From: DUPQ01 sp022706885
GTDB taxonomy: Bacteria; Bacillota; Clostridia; DUPQ01
Assembly (NCBI GenBank): GCA_022706885.1
Contig: JAKJBR010000001.1
Location: forward strand, 62,001-126,000
DNA: 64,000 nucleotides
Direction of reading: 5' to 3'
Below, piece after piece: positions 26,110 to 35,247 of this stretch. The notes below the pieces were generated by a model that saw nothing but the letters and a program-made list of their open reading frames with translations, had not been told where the DNA came from and did no database searches. Every line of letters begins with the position of its first letter. Position 1 is the first letter of the stretch. The position numbers were made by a program, and so were the translations under genes.

Positions 26110-27022
26110 ATTAATAGTATCGTCTTCACCGCATATAAAGGACAAAGCCACCACATCAAGGATAATGCTGGATGTTATAATAGCATTAATGCCGACAGCC
26201 GTATTATCGGTATACTATTTTTCCTATATTTCGGCGCTTATCATAGTTGCTTCAGTTTCATCAAGTGTTTTGTTTGAGTATCTTTTCAATCTGATAACAA
26301 AAAAGAGACATACCGAAACCGACCTTTCCTGTGTTGTTACCGGTCTGATTCTGGCAATGAATATGCCTCCTTTGAAGTCTTCGATTATTTTAAGCGTTAT
26401 AGGCGCATTTATCGCCATAGTGGTAATCAAAATGCTTTTCGGAGGAATCGGGCAGAACATATTCAATCCGGCTGCTGCCGCAAGAATTTTTCTGACTACC
26501 GCTTTTTCCTCTTTAATGACGGTATATGTGGCTCCTTTGACCGACGGAGTGACGGCGGCAACACCTTTGGCCATACCCAAAGGAGAGTTGTTACCATCCT
26601 ATCTTGACCTGTTTCTGGGAAAAACACCGGGGAGTTTGGGTGAAACCGCAGCGGTAACACTTATAGCAGGCGGAATATATCTTATGATAAGAAAAGTAAT
26701 ATCATGGGAAATCCCGGCGATATATATCGGAACGGTTGCCTTGTTGAGTCTTGCATTCGGACAGGATCCGCTTTACAGCATACTTGCGGGAGGATTGATG
26801 TTGGGTTCCATATATATGGCGACCGACTACACTACCAGTCCCGTGACACGTAAAGGAAAAATTGTTTATGCTGCAGGATTAGGTTTAATGACAGCAAGCA
26901 TAAGGAAGTTCGGTTCCAATACCGAAGGCGTTGCATTTTCACTGCTTACCATGAATGCGCTTGTTCCTTTGATAGATAAATTCACGGTGAAGAAAACTTT
27001 CGGGAGGATTAAGAAGAAATGA
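26102..27022 (+). CDS. rnfD: Rnf complex subunit D
   Basis: A 306-residue integral membrane subunit of the NqrB/RnfD family with about nine helices. Typical motifs are FNPAAAARIFLTTAFS and GVTAATPLA; the Thr of the latter is the expected site of covalent FMN (SGAT in many homologues, here TAAT). ATDYTTSPVT is near the C-terminus. It overlaps rnfC and rnfG. Confidence 0.95.
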   Translation: MDKLIVSSSPHIKDKATTSRIMLDVIIALMPTAVLSVYYFSYISALIIVASVSSSVLFEYLFNLITKKRHTETDLSCVVTGLILAMNMPPLKSSIILSVIGAFIAIVVIKMLFGGIGQNIFNPAAAARIFLTTAFSSLMTVYVAPLTDGVTAATPLAIPKGELLPSYLDLFLGKTPGSLGETAAVTLIAGGIYLMIRKVISWEIPAIYIGTVALLSLAFGQDPLYSILAGGLMLGSIYMATDYTTSPVTRKGKIVYAAGLGLMTASIRKFGSNTEGVAFSLLTMNALVPLIDKFTVKKTFGRIKKK

Positions 27023-27552
27023 AAAAATATATAGCTCCTGTATTAAGTCTTTTCCTTATAACCCTCTGTGTCGTCGGACTGCTTGCGCTTACCAATCGTT
27101 TTACCAAAGGACCGATTGAAGCCAAAGAGAAAGAGGAAGCGGAAAAAGCAATGAACATGGTGCTTTCCGGCGGTGCGCCTTTTACGGATATTTCCGAAGA
27201 GGTGATGAAATTGGACATCAACACCAAAGCGAAATTAAAGGGAGTGAGCAAAAGCGCTAAAGGATATGTCTTTACTATGGTTGCAAAAGGTTACGGAGGA
27301 GAAATGGTAGTATTTGTAGGAATAAATAACGAAGGAGCTGTGGAGAACATTGTAATAGGGGACAATGATGAAACTCCTAACATAGGAAAGAACGCGGAAC
27401 TTCCGGAGTTCACCTCCCAGTTTACCGGTTTTACAAGGCAGGACGATATAGCCGATAATGTTGACTATATAACAAGGGCGACGGTTACCACCGATGCTGT
27501 TATTTCGGCGGTGGAAAGTGCTCTTTTGATATATGCAGAGGTGGTTAAATGA
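27019..27552 (+). CDS. rnfG: Rnf complex subunit G
   Basis: A 177-residue subunit with one N-terminal membrane anchor and an extracytoplasmic FMN-binding domain. The covalent FMN site is the Thr in YITRATVTTDAV. This subunit relays electrons across the outer face of the complex. It overlaps both neighbours by 4 bases. Confidence 0.95.
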   Translation: MKKYIAPVLSLFLITLCVVGLLALTNRFTKGPIEAKEKEEAEKAMNMVLSGGAPFTDISEEVMKLDINTKAKLKGVSKSAKGYVFTMVAKGYGGEMVVFVGINNEGAVENIVIGDNDETPNIGKNAELPEFTSQFTGFTRQDDIADNVDYITRATVTTDAVISAVESALLIYAEVVK

Positions 27553-28211
27553 AAAACAGATCTTTACAGGAACTTTCAAAAGGTATAATCAAAGAGAATC
27601 CCACATTTATATTGGTGCTCGGAATGTGCCCCACGTTAGCCGTCTCTACTACTGCTAAGAACTCTTTTATGATGGGTATAGCAGCGACAGCGGTACTTGT
27701 TTTGTCCAATATAATTATATCGCTTCTGAGAAAGCTCATACCCGACACGGTCAGAATACCGGTATATATAACCGTAATAGCAGGCTTTGTAACAATAGTA
27801 CAGTTGCTTATGAAAGCATTCCTGCCGGAATTGGATAAGGCATTGGGTATATACATTCCGCTTATAGTTGTAAACTGTATTATTTTGGCTAGAGCCGAGG
27901 CTTTTGCAGGCAAGAACAATGCCTGGTATTCATTGTTGGACGGTCTCGGAATGGGTCTGGGATTTACCCTTGCACTGACGGTTATAGGTACAATAAGAGA
28001 GTTTTTGGGGAACGGTGCGATTTTCGGGCAGGAGATTATAAAGAACATACCTATGCCTGCAATTTTTGTAACACCTGCAGGCGCATTTCTTGTGCTGGGT
28101 TCGCTTATGGCACTGGTTAGCGCTCTTACCCGTAAGAAAACCGAAATCAAGGATTGTGCGGATTGCCCCATGCAATGCGAAGCAAAAGATAAGAAAGGAG
28201 AAAGCCGATGA
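27549..28211 (+). CDS. rnfE: Rnf complex subunit E
   Basis: A 220-residue six-helix subunit of the RnfA/RnfE/NqrD/NqrE family, starting ELSKGIIKENPTFILVLGMC, with the half-membrane Cys motif ...VNCIILARAEAFA. The C-terminal tail CADCPMQCEAK contains extra cysteines. It overlaps rnfA by 4 bases. Confidence 0.95.
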   Translation: MKNRSLQELSKGIIKENPTFILVLGMCPTLAVSTTAKNSFMMGIAATAVLVLSNIIISLLRKLIPDTVRIPVYITVIAGFVTIVQLLMKAFLPELDKALGIYIPLIVVNCIILARAEAFAGKNNAWYSLLDGLGMGLGFTLALTVIGTIREFLGNGAIFGQEIIKNIPMPAIFVTPAGAFLVLGSLMALVSALTRKKTEIKDCADCPMQCEAKDKKGESR

Positions 28212-28801
28212 ACACAGATACATTTAGAATGATTATATATATATCTTTCGGAGCTATCCTGATGAACAATTTTGTTCTCTCCAACTTTTTGGGAATCTGT
28301 CCCTTTCTGGGAGTATCGAAAAAACTGAGTTCCGCTGTGGGAATGGGGGTTGCCGTTATATTTGTAATGGCTCTGGCTTCGGTTGTAACTTATTTAACCA
28401 ACACCTATCTTCTGGTTCCTTACAATCTGGAGTATCTGCAGACACTGACATTCATACTGGTAATAGCGGGATTGGTGCAGTTCATAGAGATGTTCATGAA
28501 AAAAACCATGCCTTCGTTATATAAGGCCTTAGGAATATATCTTCCGCTCATTACCACCAACTGTGCCGTTCTGGGCGTGGCTTTGTTGAATGTGCAGTAC
28601 GGATATAACCTGTGGCAGAGCGCTCTGTACGGAGCCACCGGGGGCTTAGGATTTATGATAGCCACAATAATATTTGCCGGCATAAGAGAGCGATTGGATA
28701 TGAATGATGTGCCTAAATATTTTAAAGGTCTTCCCATAGCGCTCATAACAGCGGCATTTCTGTCTATGGCCTTTACGGGATTTAAAGGAATGTTCGGGTG
28801 A
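28208..28801 (+). CDS. rnfA: Rnf complex subunit A
   Basis: A 197-residue six-helix subunit paired with RnfE. Motifs NNFVLSNFLGICPFLG and LITTNCAVLGVALLN supply the cysteines that hold a shared iron-sulfur cluster in the membrane core. The length is normal. Ten bases separate it from rnfB. Confidence 0.96.
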   Translation: MNTDTFRMIIYISFGAILMNNFVLSNFLGICPFLGVSKKLSSAVGMGVAVIFVMALASVVTYLTNTYLLVPYNLEYLQTLTFILVIAGLVQFIEMFMKKTMPSLYKALGIYLPLITTNCAVLGVALLNVQYGYNLWQSALYGATGGLGFMIATIIFAGIRERLDMNDVPKYFKGLPIALITAAFLSMAFTGFKGMFG

Positions 28802-28811
28802 GGTGTAAGCG

Positions 28812-29615
28812 GTGAAAGAGATACTTAATGAAATACTGATTCCGGTTTCCATAGTAGGGGGAATAGCTCTGTTCTTCGGAGTGATACTCACTATAGCAGG
28901 TAAGTTCTTTGAAGTGAAGAAGAACGAGAAAGCGGAAGCGATAAGAGAAATACTTCCCGGAGCCAATTGCGGGGCTTGCGGTTATTCGGGATGTGATTTA
29001 TATGCCGAAGCCGTTGCGGAGGGAAAAGCCGAAGGTAATTTATGCATACCGGGAACCAATGCCTCGGCAATAAAAATAGGGGAGATACTGGGAGTCAAAG
29101 TGGCAACACAAAAAACAAGAGTTATGAAAGCCATATGTTGTCCCGATGTATCAAAAAAATATACTTATTCCGGTATTAAGACATGTGCGGCCGCTTCTTT
29201 GGCATACAGAGGGGAAAATTCCTGTCTTTACTCCTGTCTCGGATACGGTGATTGCGTTGCCGCATGTCCCAACGGTGCCATAATGATGAAAGACGGCGCA
29301 CCGGTTATTGACCCGGTAATATGCACCGAATGCGGACTTTGCGCAAAAACCTGCCCCAGAAACCTTATAAGATATCTTATAGGAGAGGACGGATATTATG
29401 TTGCATGTGCAAGTGAAGACAGCGGCAGGATAACCGGCAAAAACTGCAAGAACGGATGCATAGCATGTAATCTGTGTGTGAAGGCTTGCCAAGATGATGC
29501 TATACATGTTATCAATAATGTGGCGGTAATAGATTATGAGAAATGCACAAGGTGCGGGAAATGCTATGATGTCTGCCCTAAGAAGATTATAAAGAAGTTC
29601 TGTTCAAGCTACTGA
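28812..29615 (+). CDS. rnfB: Rnf complex subunit B (polyferredoxin)
   Basis: A 267-residue subunit: N-terminal membrane anchor, a Cys motif GANCGACGYSGCD for a 4Fe-4S cluster, then ferredoxin motifs (CVAACPNGAI, CTECGLCAKTCPR, CIACNLCVKACQ, CTRCGKCYDVCPK). It is the entry point for reduced ferredoxin. The start codon is GTG (28812) with GAGGTG upstream. It is the last gene of the rnf operon. Confidence 0.95.
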   Translation: MKEILNEILIPVSIVGGIALFFGVILTIAGKFFEVKKNEKAEAIREILPGANCGACGYSGCDLYAEAVAEGKAEGNLCIPGTNASAIKIGEILGVKVATQKTRVMKAICCPDVSKKYTYSGIKTCAAASLAYRGENSCLYSCLGYGDCVAACPNGAIMMKDGAPVIDPVICTECGLCAKTCPRNLIRYLIGEDGYYVACASEDSGRITGKNCKNGCIACNLCVKACQDDAIHVINNVAVIDYEKCTRCGKCYDVCPKKIIKKFCSSY

Positions 29616-29664
29616 CAGTTATGATAGAATGTGAAGACCGATTGTAAATAAAGGAGATTGATAA

Positions 29665-30087
29665 ATGACGGAAGACAGAAGGAATATAAGTGCGGAGGAA
29701 AAAGCCAAAGCCATACGCAAAGCGAAGATTGAAAAGATAGTTACAATATCCATATTGGTATTGCTTGTTTTAGGTATAGTATCGGCATTAATATTTAAGT
29801 CTATAGTGGGCACATGGTGGGTGGAAATACAGACCGATTCCACGACCAGAGGAGCATATATATATTTCGGCGGCGATAAAACATACGAGACTTTCATGTA
29901 CGGAGTTGACGAATGGGCGGAGAAAGGGACTTATGAACTGAAGGGTACCAGTGTCAACGGTTATATAATCTTTAATCCCGAAAACGGACGACAGTACATA
30001 AGACAGTATAATATCAGAGGAACAAGGCTGAAGATATTCAATCCGGATGATTCGTTTGTCAGTTTCTTAAGAAACAGGACCGATTAA
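29665..30087 (+). CDS. Small membrane-anchored protein with a lipocalin-like C-terminal domain
   Basis: A 140-residue protein: charged N-terminus (TEDRRNISAEEKAKAIRKAK), one membrane helix at about 29-51, then an exported domain with alternating strands beginning GTWWVEIQTDSTTRGAYIYF and GTYELKG. This pattern resembles small DUF5640/lipocalin-like domains, but I cannot name the family. It lies 49 bases after rnfB, behind GGAG, and ahead of a terminator, so it may be cotranscribed with rnf. No link to electron transport is shown. Confidence 0.7.
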   Translation: MTEDRRNISAEEKAKAIRKAKIEKIVTISILVLLVLGIVSALIFKSIVGTWWVEIQTDSTTRGAYIYFGGDKTYETFMYGVDEWAEKGTYELKGTSVNGYIIFNPENGRQYIRQYNIRGTRLKIFNPDDSFVSFLRNRTD

Positions 30088-30127
30088 CCGGCAGAGAACA
30101 ATTAAAACACATATAAAAGACATCATC

Positions 30128-30159
30128 GAAAAAGCTTTATGAATAGGCTTTTTCTTTTT
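30128..30159 (+). terminator. Terminator after the rnf region
   Basis: Perfect stem GAAAAAGC/GCTTTTTC, 11-base loop, then five T. Confidence 0.8.
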
Positions 30160-30212
30160 AACTTCCGACTTGTTTTTACCGTTCCGATAGCCGAGCATAT
30201 TCCCGTTTTGCA

Positions 30213-30241
30213 TAGACCGGAAAGGTGTTTTATGGTATAAT
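30213..30241 (+). promoter_or_regulatory. Predicted promoter of gyrA
   Basis: TAGACC (30213-30218), 17 bases, and a perfect TATAAT (30236-30241), 41 bases before the gyrA start. Confidence 0.5.
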
Positions 30242-30282
30242 TATTAAGATAAAACTTGTGAAAGAGATACTAAAAAAACACT

Positions 30283-32751
30283 ATGGAAAACGAAAAATTA
30301 TGTGATGTTTCCAAAATTATACCGGTAGATATAGAGGAACAAATGAGAAAGGCGTTCATAGAATATGCTATGAGCGTTATAGCCGACCGGGCATTGCCCG
30401 ATGTACGTGACGGATTCAAGCCCGTTCACAGAAGAATACTTTATGCAATGCATTTATTGGGATTCTATCCAGATAAATCTCACAGAAAATGTGCCGCTAC
30501 CGTAGGAGAGGTTTTAGGAAAATTCCATCCCCACGGCGATGCTGCGGTATATGATGCAATGGTGCGGATGGCTCAGGATTTCTCCCTGAGGTATCCCTTG
30601 ATTGACGGGCACGGTAACTTCGGATCACGTGACGGGGATCCGCCTGCCGCAATGAGATACACCGAATCCAGACTTACCAGGATAGCTGTGGAAATGCTTG
30701 CGGATATAAACAAGGAGACCGTGGACTTCAAATCCAATTTTGATGACCACGAAATGGAACCGGTTGTAATGCCTTCAAGATTTCCCAATCTTCTTGTAAA
30801 CGGTTCCAGCGGTATAGCGGTAGGAATGGCAACCAACATACCTACCCACAACCTGACCGAAGTAATAGATGCTATTTTTGCGGTTATTAAAAATCCCGAT
30901 ATAACCATCGAGGAACTTATAGAAATAGTTAAAGGCCCGGATTTCCCCACATACGGGACCATAATGGGCCGGTCGGGAATATATCAGGCATATAAGACGG
31001 GAAAAGGAAGAATTGTCGTCAGAGGCAAAGCTGAAATAGAAGAGCATGCAAACGGAAGACAAAGAATAATAATTCATGACCTTCCTTACCAGGTAAATAA
31101 GGCAAAACTTATCGAAACCATTGCCGACATGGTCAAGAATAAATCCATTGAAGGAATATCGGAAATAAACGACGAGTCGGACAGAAACGAAGAAGTAAGA
31201 ATAATAATTACTTTAAAAAAAGATGCCAATGCCAACGTTATACTTAACAGGCTGTATAAGCAGACAAAGCTTCAGGACGCTTTCAATGTCAACATGCTTG
31301 CACTCACTCCTTCCAAGACCGGATATGAGCCCAAGACATTGAATCTCAAGCAGATGCTGGAATATTATATACAGCATCAGGTGGATGTAATAAGGAGAAG
31401 AACCAAGTTTGATCTGGATAAGGCACAGACCAGAGCACATGTACTGGAAGGACTGATAAAAGCCGTTGATATACTGGATGCCGTAATTGAAACCATCCGC
31501 AAGAGCCCCAACGAGCCGGAAGCAAAAGTCCGTTTGGTGGAAAAATTCGAATTTACCGACAGACAGGCTCAGGCAATAGTGGACATGAGACTGGGAAGAC
31601 TTACCGGACTGGAAATATTGAAGCTTCAGACCGAGTATGATGAGTTGACGGAAAAGATAAAGTACTATCTCAGCATACTGGAGCATGAGGACATCACTCA
31701 CCGGGTTGTAATGGAGGAGCTGGAAGTTATAAAGAAGAAATACGGCGACGAAAGAAGAACAGCCATAGAGGACTCCGAAGAAGACCTGCTGGACGAAGAC
31801 CTCATAAAAGAAGAAACGGTAGTGCTGACTCTTACAAGATTCGGGTATATAAAAAGGACTCCAGTAGATACTTACAAAAGCCAGAACAGAGGAGGTAAGG
31901 GCATAATAGGAGTTACGACAAGAGAAGAAGATACTATTGTAGATATATTTACCACAAGCACCCACAGCACGGTTCTCTGCTTTACCGACAGAGGAAAAGT
32001 ATATAAACTCAGAGGCTTTCAGATACCGGAAGCGAGCAGGACCGCAAGAGGAACGGCCATAGTCAATCTTCTGGAATTGGATTCCAATGAAAAAGTAACT
32101 ACAATCCTGCCGATAGAGAGCTTTGAAACGACTCAGAATCTGTTTATGGCCACCAAACTGGGATTTGTAAAGAAAACCCCCCTTATAAGCTATGTCAACA
32201 TACGAAAGAGCGGTATTATAGCGGTAACTTTAAGAGAAGAAGATGATTTGATAGCTGTCAGACTTTCCGGAGGTGATGACACCGTAATGCTCATAACCAA
32301 TAAAGGAAAAGCTATTAAATTCACTGAAGAAGATACAAAAGAAACCGGAAGATCGGCAAAAGGCGTTATAGGAATAAGGTTAGACGATGACGATTATGTG
32401 GTAGGCATGAGTCTGGTAAAGGAAGAAGAAACCATACTTTCCGTCACGGAGAACGGTTTCGGCAAGAGAACCTTCGTGTCCGAGTATCCTATACAAAAAC
32501 GAGCAGGAAAAGGCGTCATAAACTACAAAGTCACTGAAAGAACCGGAACAATTATAGCTTCCATGATAGCATCGGACCAGGATGATCTTCTGCTTATGTC
32601 TCTGCAGGGAGATATGATTAGGCTGGATGTAGGACAGATAAGCATCTTATCCAGAGCAACTCAAGGAGTTACTCTTATGAGAATTGAGGAAGATAATGCC
32701 GTGGTTGCCGCAACAATTACGGAAAAAGAGCAAGAAGAAGCGGAAGAATAA
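30283..32751 (+). CDS. gyrA: DNA gyrase subunit A
   Basis: An 822-residue breakage-reunion subunit. The catalytic Tyr is at about 126 in AAMRYTESRLTR. The GyrA box QNRGGKG in the C-terminal beta-propeller distinguishes it from ParC. The quinolone pocket reads HPHGDAAVYD: Ala87 occupies the position of E. coli Ser83, while Asp91 matches Asp87. The gene lies about 30 kb from gyrB, on the opposite strand and beyond oriC, rather than beside it as in many Firmicutes. A terminator and a cluster of DnaA boxes follow. Confidence 0.97.
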   Translation: MENEKLCDVSKIIPVDIEEQMRKAFIEYAMSVIADRALPDVRDGFKPVHRRILYAMHLLGFYPDKSHRKCAATVGEVLGKFHPHGDAAVYDAMVRMAQDFSLRYPLIDGHGNFGSRDGDPPAAMRYTESRLTRIAVEMLADINKETVDFKSNFDDHEMEPVVMPSRFPNLLVNGSSGIAVGMATNIPTHNLTEVIDAIFAVIKNPDITIEELIEIVKGPDFPTYGTIMGRSGIYQAYKTGKGRIVVRGKAEIEEHANGRQRIIIHDLPYQVNKAKLIETIADMVKNKSIEGISEINDESDRNEEVRIIITLKKDANANVILNRLYKQTKLQDAFNVNMLALTPSKTGYEPKTLNLKQMLEYYIQHQVDVIRRRTKFDLDKAQTRAHVLEGLIKAVDILDAVIETIRKSPNEPEAKVRLVEKFEFTDRQAQAIVDMRLGRLTGLEILKLQTEYDELTEKIKYYLSILEHEDITHRVVMEELEVIKKKYGDERRTAIEDSEEDLLDEDLIKEETVVLTLTRFGYIKRTPVDTYKSQNRGGKGIIGVTTREEDTIVDIFTTSTHSTVLCFTDRGKVYKLRGFQIPEASRTARGTAIVNLLELDSNEKVTTILPIESFETTQNLFMATKLGFVKKTPLISYVNIRKSGIIAVTLREEDDLIAVRLSGGDDTVMLITNKGKAIKFTEEDTKETGRSAKGVIGIRLDDDDYVVGMSLVKEEETILSVTENGFGKRTFVSEYPIQKRAGKGVINYKVTERTGTIIASMIASDQDDLLLMSLQGDMIRLDVGQISILSRATQGVTLMRIEEDNAVVAATITEKEQEEAEE

Positions 32752-32800
32752 AACTCACAGTACTTGTGGACAAACAAACCGTATAACTTTCATACATATA

Positions 32801-32827
32801 AAAATGCCCATAAACAAGGCATTTTTT
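32801..32827 (+). terminator. Terminator of gyrA
   Basis: Stem AAAATGCC/GGCATTTT with a 9-base loop, T-run continuing to 32827, 50 bases after the gyrA stop. Confidence 0.85.
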
Positions 32828-32836
32828 AATGCAAAG

Positions 32837-32932
32837 TTATCCACAGGCTAACCCCGCTTTTTGTGGATAAGAAAGGTAAAATCAAAATTTATACGATAAA
32901 TATGCGATAAATTCAAAAATAAGTTATCCACA
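32837..32932. other. DnaA box cluster outside oriC
   Basis: Three exact TTATCCACA boxes lie within 96 bases (32837-32845 plus, 32862-32870 minus, 32924-32932 plus), with a one-mismatch copy at 32765-32773. They are followed by an extremely A-rich tract (about 32990-33050). The 373-base gap otherwise holds only the gyrA terminator and the padR promoter. It resembles the DnaA box clusters of B. subtilis that restrain initiation, or an accessory origin element. Gene orientation does not switch here, which argues against it being the main origin. Confidence 0.8.
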
Positions 32933-33053
32933 GAAAAGTAAAAGAAACGAACTTTTTATATTGGATATAACTGTTAATTTTCTGTATTTACAACCGTATA
33001 AAAAAGGGAAAAAATAAAGAGAAAGAAAAAATAAAAAATTTTTAAAAAATACC

Positions 33054-33082
33054 TTGACAGGCGAAGTATATTATACTATTAT
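33054..33082 (+). promoter_or_regulatory. Promoter of the padR operon with a possible PadR operator
   Basis: A perfect TTGACA (33054-33059), 17 bases, TATTAT (33077-33082). Just downstream GTATCAC and GTGAAATAC form an imperfect inverted repeat around GTAAG (33084-33104), a plausible autoregulatory site. Confidence 0.65.
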
Positions 33083-33124
33083 GTATCACGTAAGGTGAAA
33101 TACTTAACGAAGGGAGGAGATAGA

Positions 33125-33472
33125 GTGACGATAGCATCAGATCTTATAAGAGGAAATACCGATACGATTATACTGGCAAGCTTGATGAAAAAGGACAGTT
33201 ACGGTTATGAGATAAACAAAGAGATATCTGCAAAAACCGCCGGCGAATACGAATTCAAGGAGGCGACGCTGTATACGGCTTTCAAGCGACTGGAAGAAGC
33301 CGGATTTATTACTTCCTACTGGGGTGAAGATAATGTGACTGCAAGACGCAGATACTACTCTATTACCGAAAGAGGAAAAGAGGAATATATTAATTTATTA
33401 AGTGACTGGAACAGGTCAAAGAACATGATTGAGAAACTAATTGATACGGGGGTGATGGAAGATGGAGAATAA
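33125..33472 (+). CDS. PadR-family transcriptional regulator
   Basis: A 115-residue winged-helix repressor-type protein. Family landmarks are ILASLMKKDSYGYEINKEI, EATLYTAFKRLEEAGFI and RRRYYSITERGKEEY. Translation probably begins at GTG 33125, because AGGGAGGAGA lies 5 bases upstream; the longer reading from an upstream ATG would place the promoter's operator inside the gene. It overlaps the next gene by 11 bases and likely represses its own operon. Confidence 0.92.
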   Translation: MTIASDLIRGNTDTIILASLMKKDSYGYEINKEISAKTAGEYEFKEATLYTAFKRLEEAGFITSYWGEDNVTARRRYYSITERGKEEYINLLSDWNRSKNMIEKLIDTGVMEDGE

Positions 33473-34085
33473 GTTAAAGGCGTACGTGAATAACTTGTTT
33501 AGAAATGCGCCTGCGACGGCGAAGGCATATGAGGTTAAAGAAGAAATACTTCAGAATCTCAAGGACAAATACAATGATCTTGTAACGGAAGGAAAAAGCA
33601 AGGATGAAGCGTATAAGACAGCGATAGATAGTATAGGAGACTTATCGGAACTTTTTGCCGAACTGGAAAAGGAGATAACTCCCGACGATTCCAAGAGGCA
33701 GAAATATCTCGCTCTGAGATCGGTGGTCGCAATGATTTTCGTGCTTGCGGCGGTTCCGTTGGTTATGGCGCTGTCATACAAGAGCGTGCTCATAAATGTC
33801 ATGATTGCGGTAATATTGGTGGCCATAGGCATAATACTTGCAATATACAACAGGACAAATAAACCGGGGTACAGGCATAGCAACACTCAAACCGACAGAA
33901 TGGCGGAAATAGAGAGGAAAAGAAGCATAAGAAAATCGGTATCGGGATTTTTATGGCTTATAACCTTGATTATGTATTTCATTGTCAGCTTTCAGACAAA
34001 TGCATGGCATTTAACATGGCTTATATTCCTGCTTGCAGCTGCAATCGAAACCATATTGGATATCTGGCTTGGAAAAGCTAAGTAG
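33462..34085 (+). CDS. DUF1700-like membrane protein with permease prefix domain
   Basis: A 207-residue protein. The N-terminal helical domain (KLKAYVNNLFRNAP ... AYKTAIDSIGDLSELFAELE) is the 'permease prefix' seen in DUF1700 proteins. It is followed by four membrane helices in two pairs. In Firmicutes such genes regularly follow padR and precede DUF4097 genes. Function is unknown; an envelope-stress role is often supposed. Confidence 0.82.
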   Translation: MENKLKAYVNNLFRNAPATAKAYEVKEEILQNLKDKYNDLVTEGKSKDEAYKTAIDSIGDLSELFAELEKEITPDDSKRQKYLALRSVVAMIFVLAAVPLVMALSYKSVLINVMIAVILVAIGIILAIYNRTNKPGYRHSNTQTDRMAEIERKRSIRKSVSGFLWLITLIMYFIVSFQTNAWHLTWLIFLLAAAIETILDIWLGKAK

Positions 34086-34098
34086 TGAGGTGAATAAA

Positions 34099-35193
34099 AT
34101 GAATGCAACATCATCAAAAATAATCAGGACCATAGCTATACTGGTAATAATTGTAGTAATTATAGGCCTTGGAGCATGGTATATAGCGGAACACGGGTTC
34201 AGCGGGCTTAGTTTTTCGTTTGTCGAAGGACACAGAATTGAGATTCGCAGAGGACAGTTTGAAGAAAAGGCAAGATATGAGACAAATGCCGACGGAATAA
34301 AAGAGATACAGGTAAAGTGGATAACCAAAGCGGTGGAATTTAAGGTACATGATCATGAAAAGATACTGATTGCGGAAAGCTGTCAGAGAGATTTAGCCAA
34401 AGGAGAGAATCTTACTTATACCGTAAAAGACGGCATTTTGAAAATCAGTGAGCTGGAAAACGAGTCAATATTCAAAATAGCTCCCAAAAAAGTAGTCATA
34501 TGGATTCCCAAAACATTATCGGAGTCATTATCCGCATTAAAGGCGGATTGTCAGATTACCGATATAACGGCACAGGATATAACGGCTGACATTGTTTATC
34601 TTGAAACACACACCGGAAGAATTAATGTCAGCAATCTCAACGCAAGCAGAACAGTTACTCTGAATACCGATACTTCTTCGATAACCGCATCGGAATTAAA
34701 GGCCAAGAGTGTTACGGTTAAAAGCGATACCGGTAATATATCTTTAAACAGGATAACAGCGGAGGAAAAAATCAATGCGGAGACCGATACGGGAAGAATT
34801 GAGGCAAATGATGTAATAACGGAAACGCTGTACTGCAAATCGGATGTCGGCAGAGTAATATGCAAAAATTACAAAGTAAAGTCCATTACACAAAAATCCG
34901 ACACGGGCATGGTGGAAACCGAAGGCAGCTTCAAAACGGGAGAGTTCAGAAGCAATACCGGAAGCATTACAATAAAATGTGCAGCTCCGCCAGACAGTAT
35001 ATATGCGGATACCGACACCGGCTCCATATACCTGTACATAGTAAAAACCGATAAACTTGTTGTTTCTTACAGCACCGATGTAGGTAAATTCGATGCGGAA
35101 ATCCCCGTATTGGTTTCTCATTCGGCAGACGCAAACATAAACCTTAAGACTTCCACGGGAAATATATATATAAAACCTTATGAAGCGGAATAA
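34099..35193 (+). CDS. DUF4097 beta-helix-like envelope protein
   Basis: A 364-residue protein: one N-terminal membrane helix (IIRTIAILVIIVVIIGLGAW) and a long run of short strand repeats built around 'SDTGxI/DTGRIE', typical of DUF4097 (LiaG/YvlB-like). The ATG at 34099 follows GTGAGGTG. It is the last gene of the padR operon and probably the extracytoplasmic output of that sensor or stress unit. Confidence 0.85.
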   Translation: MNATSSKIIRTIAILVIIVVIIGLGAWYIAEHGFSGLSFSFVEGHRIEIRRGQFEEKARYETNADGIKEIQVKWITKAVEFKVHDHEKILIAESCQRDLAKGENLTYTVKDGILKISELENESIFKIAPKKVVIWIPKTLSESLSALKADCQITDITAQDITADIVYLETHTGRINVSNLNASRTVTLNTDTSSITASELKAKSVTVKSDTGNISLNRITAEEKINAETDTGRIEANDVITETLYCKSDVGRVICKNYKVKSITQKSDTGMVETEGSFKTGEFRSNTGSITIKCAAPPDSIYADTDTGSIYLYIVKTDKLVVSYSTDVGKFDAEIPVLVSHSADANINLKTSTGNIYIKPYEAE

Positions 35194-35225
35194 GTAAAAC
35201 TCAACAAAAAAGCATAAAGTAAAAG

Positions 35226-35247
35226 GCAGACAGCATCAGCTGTCTGC
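35226..35247. terminator. Bidirectional terminator between the padR operon and the PAP2 gene
   Basis: A perfect 9-base stem GCAGACAGC/GCTGTCTGC with loop ATCA, flanked by A-rich and T-rich sequence. The PAP2 stop codon sits in the loop, so the hairpin overlaps the gene end. Confidence 0.8.

Noticed and set aside
32752..33060. Idea that the DnaA box cluster behind gyrA is the main chromosomal origin
   Set aside because: Gene orientation does not change there, dnaA lies elsewhere with its own boxes and trio element, and no strand switch is seen until 35 kb.
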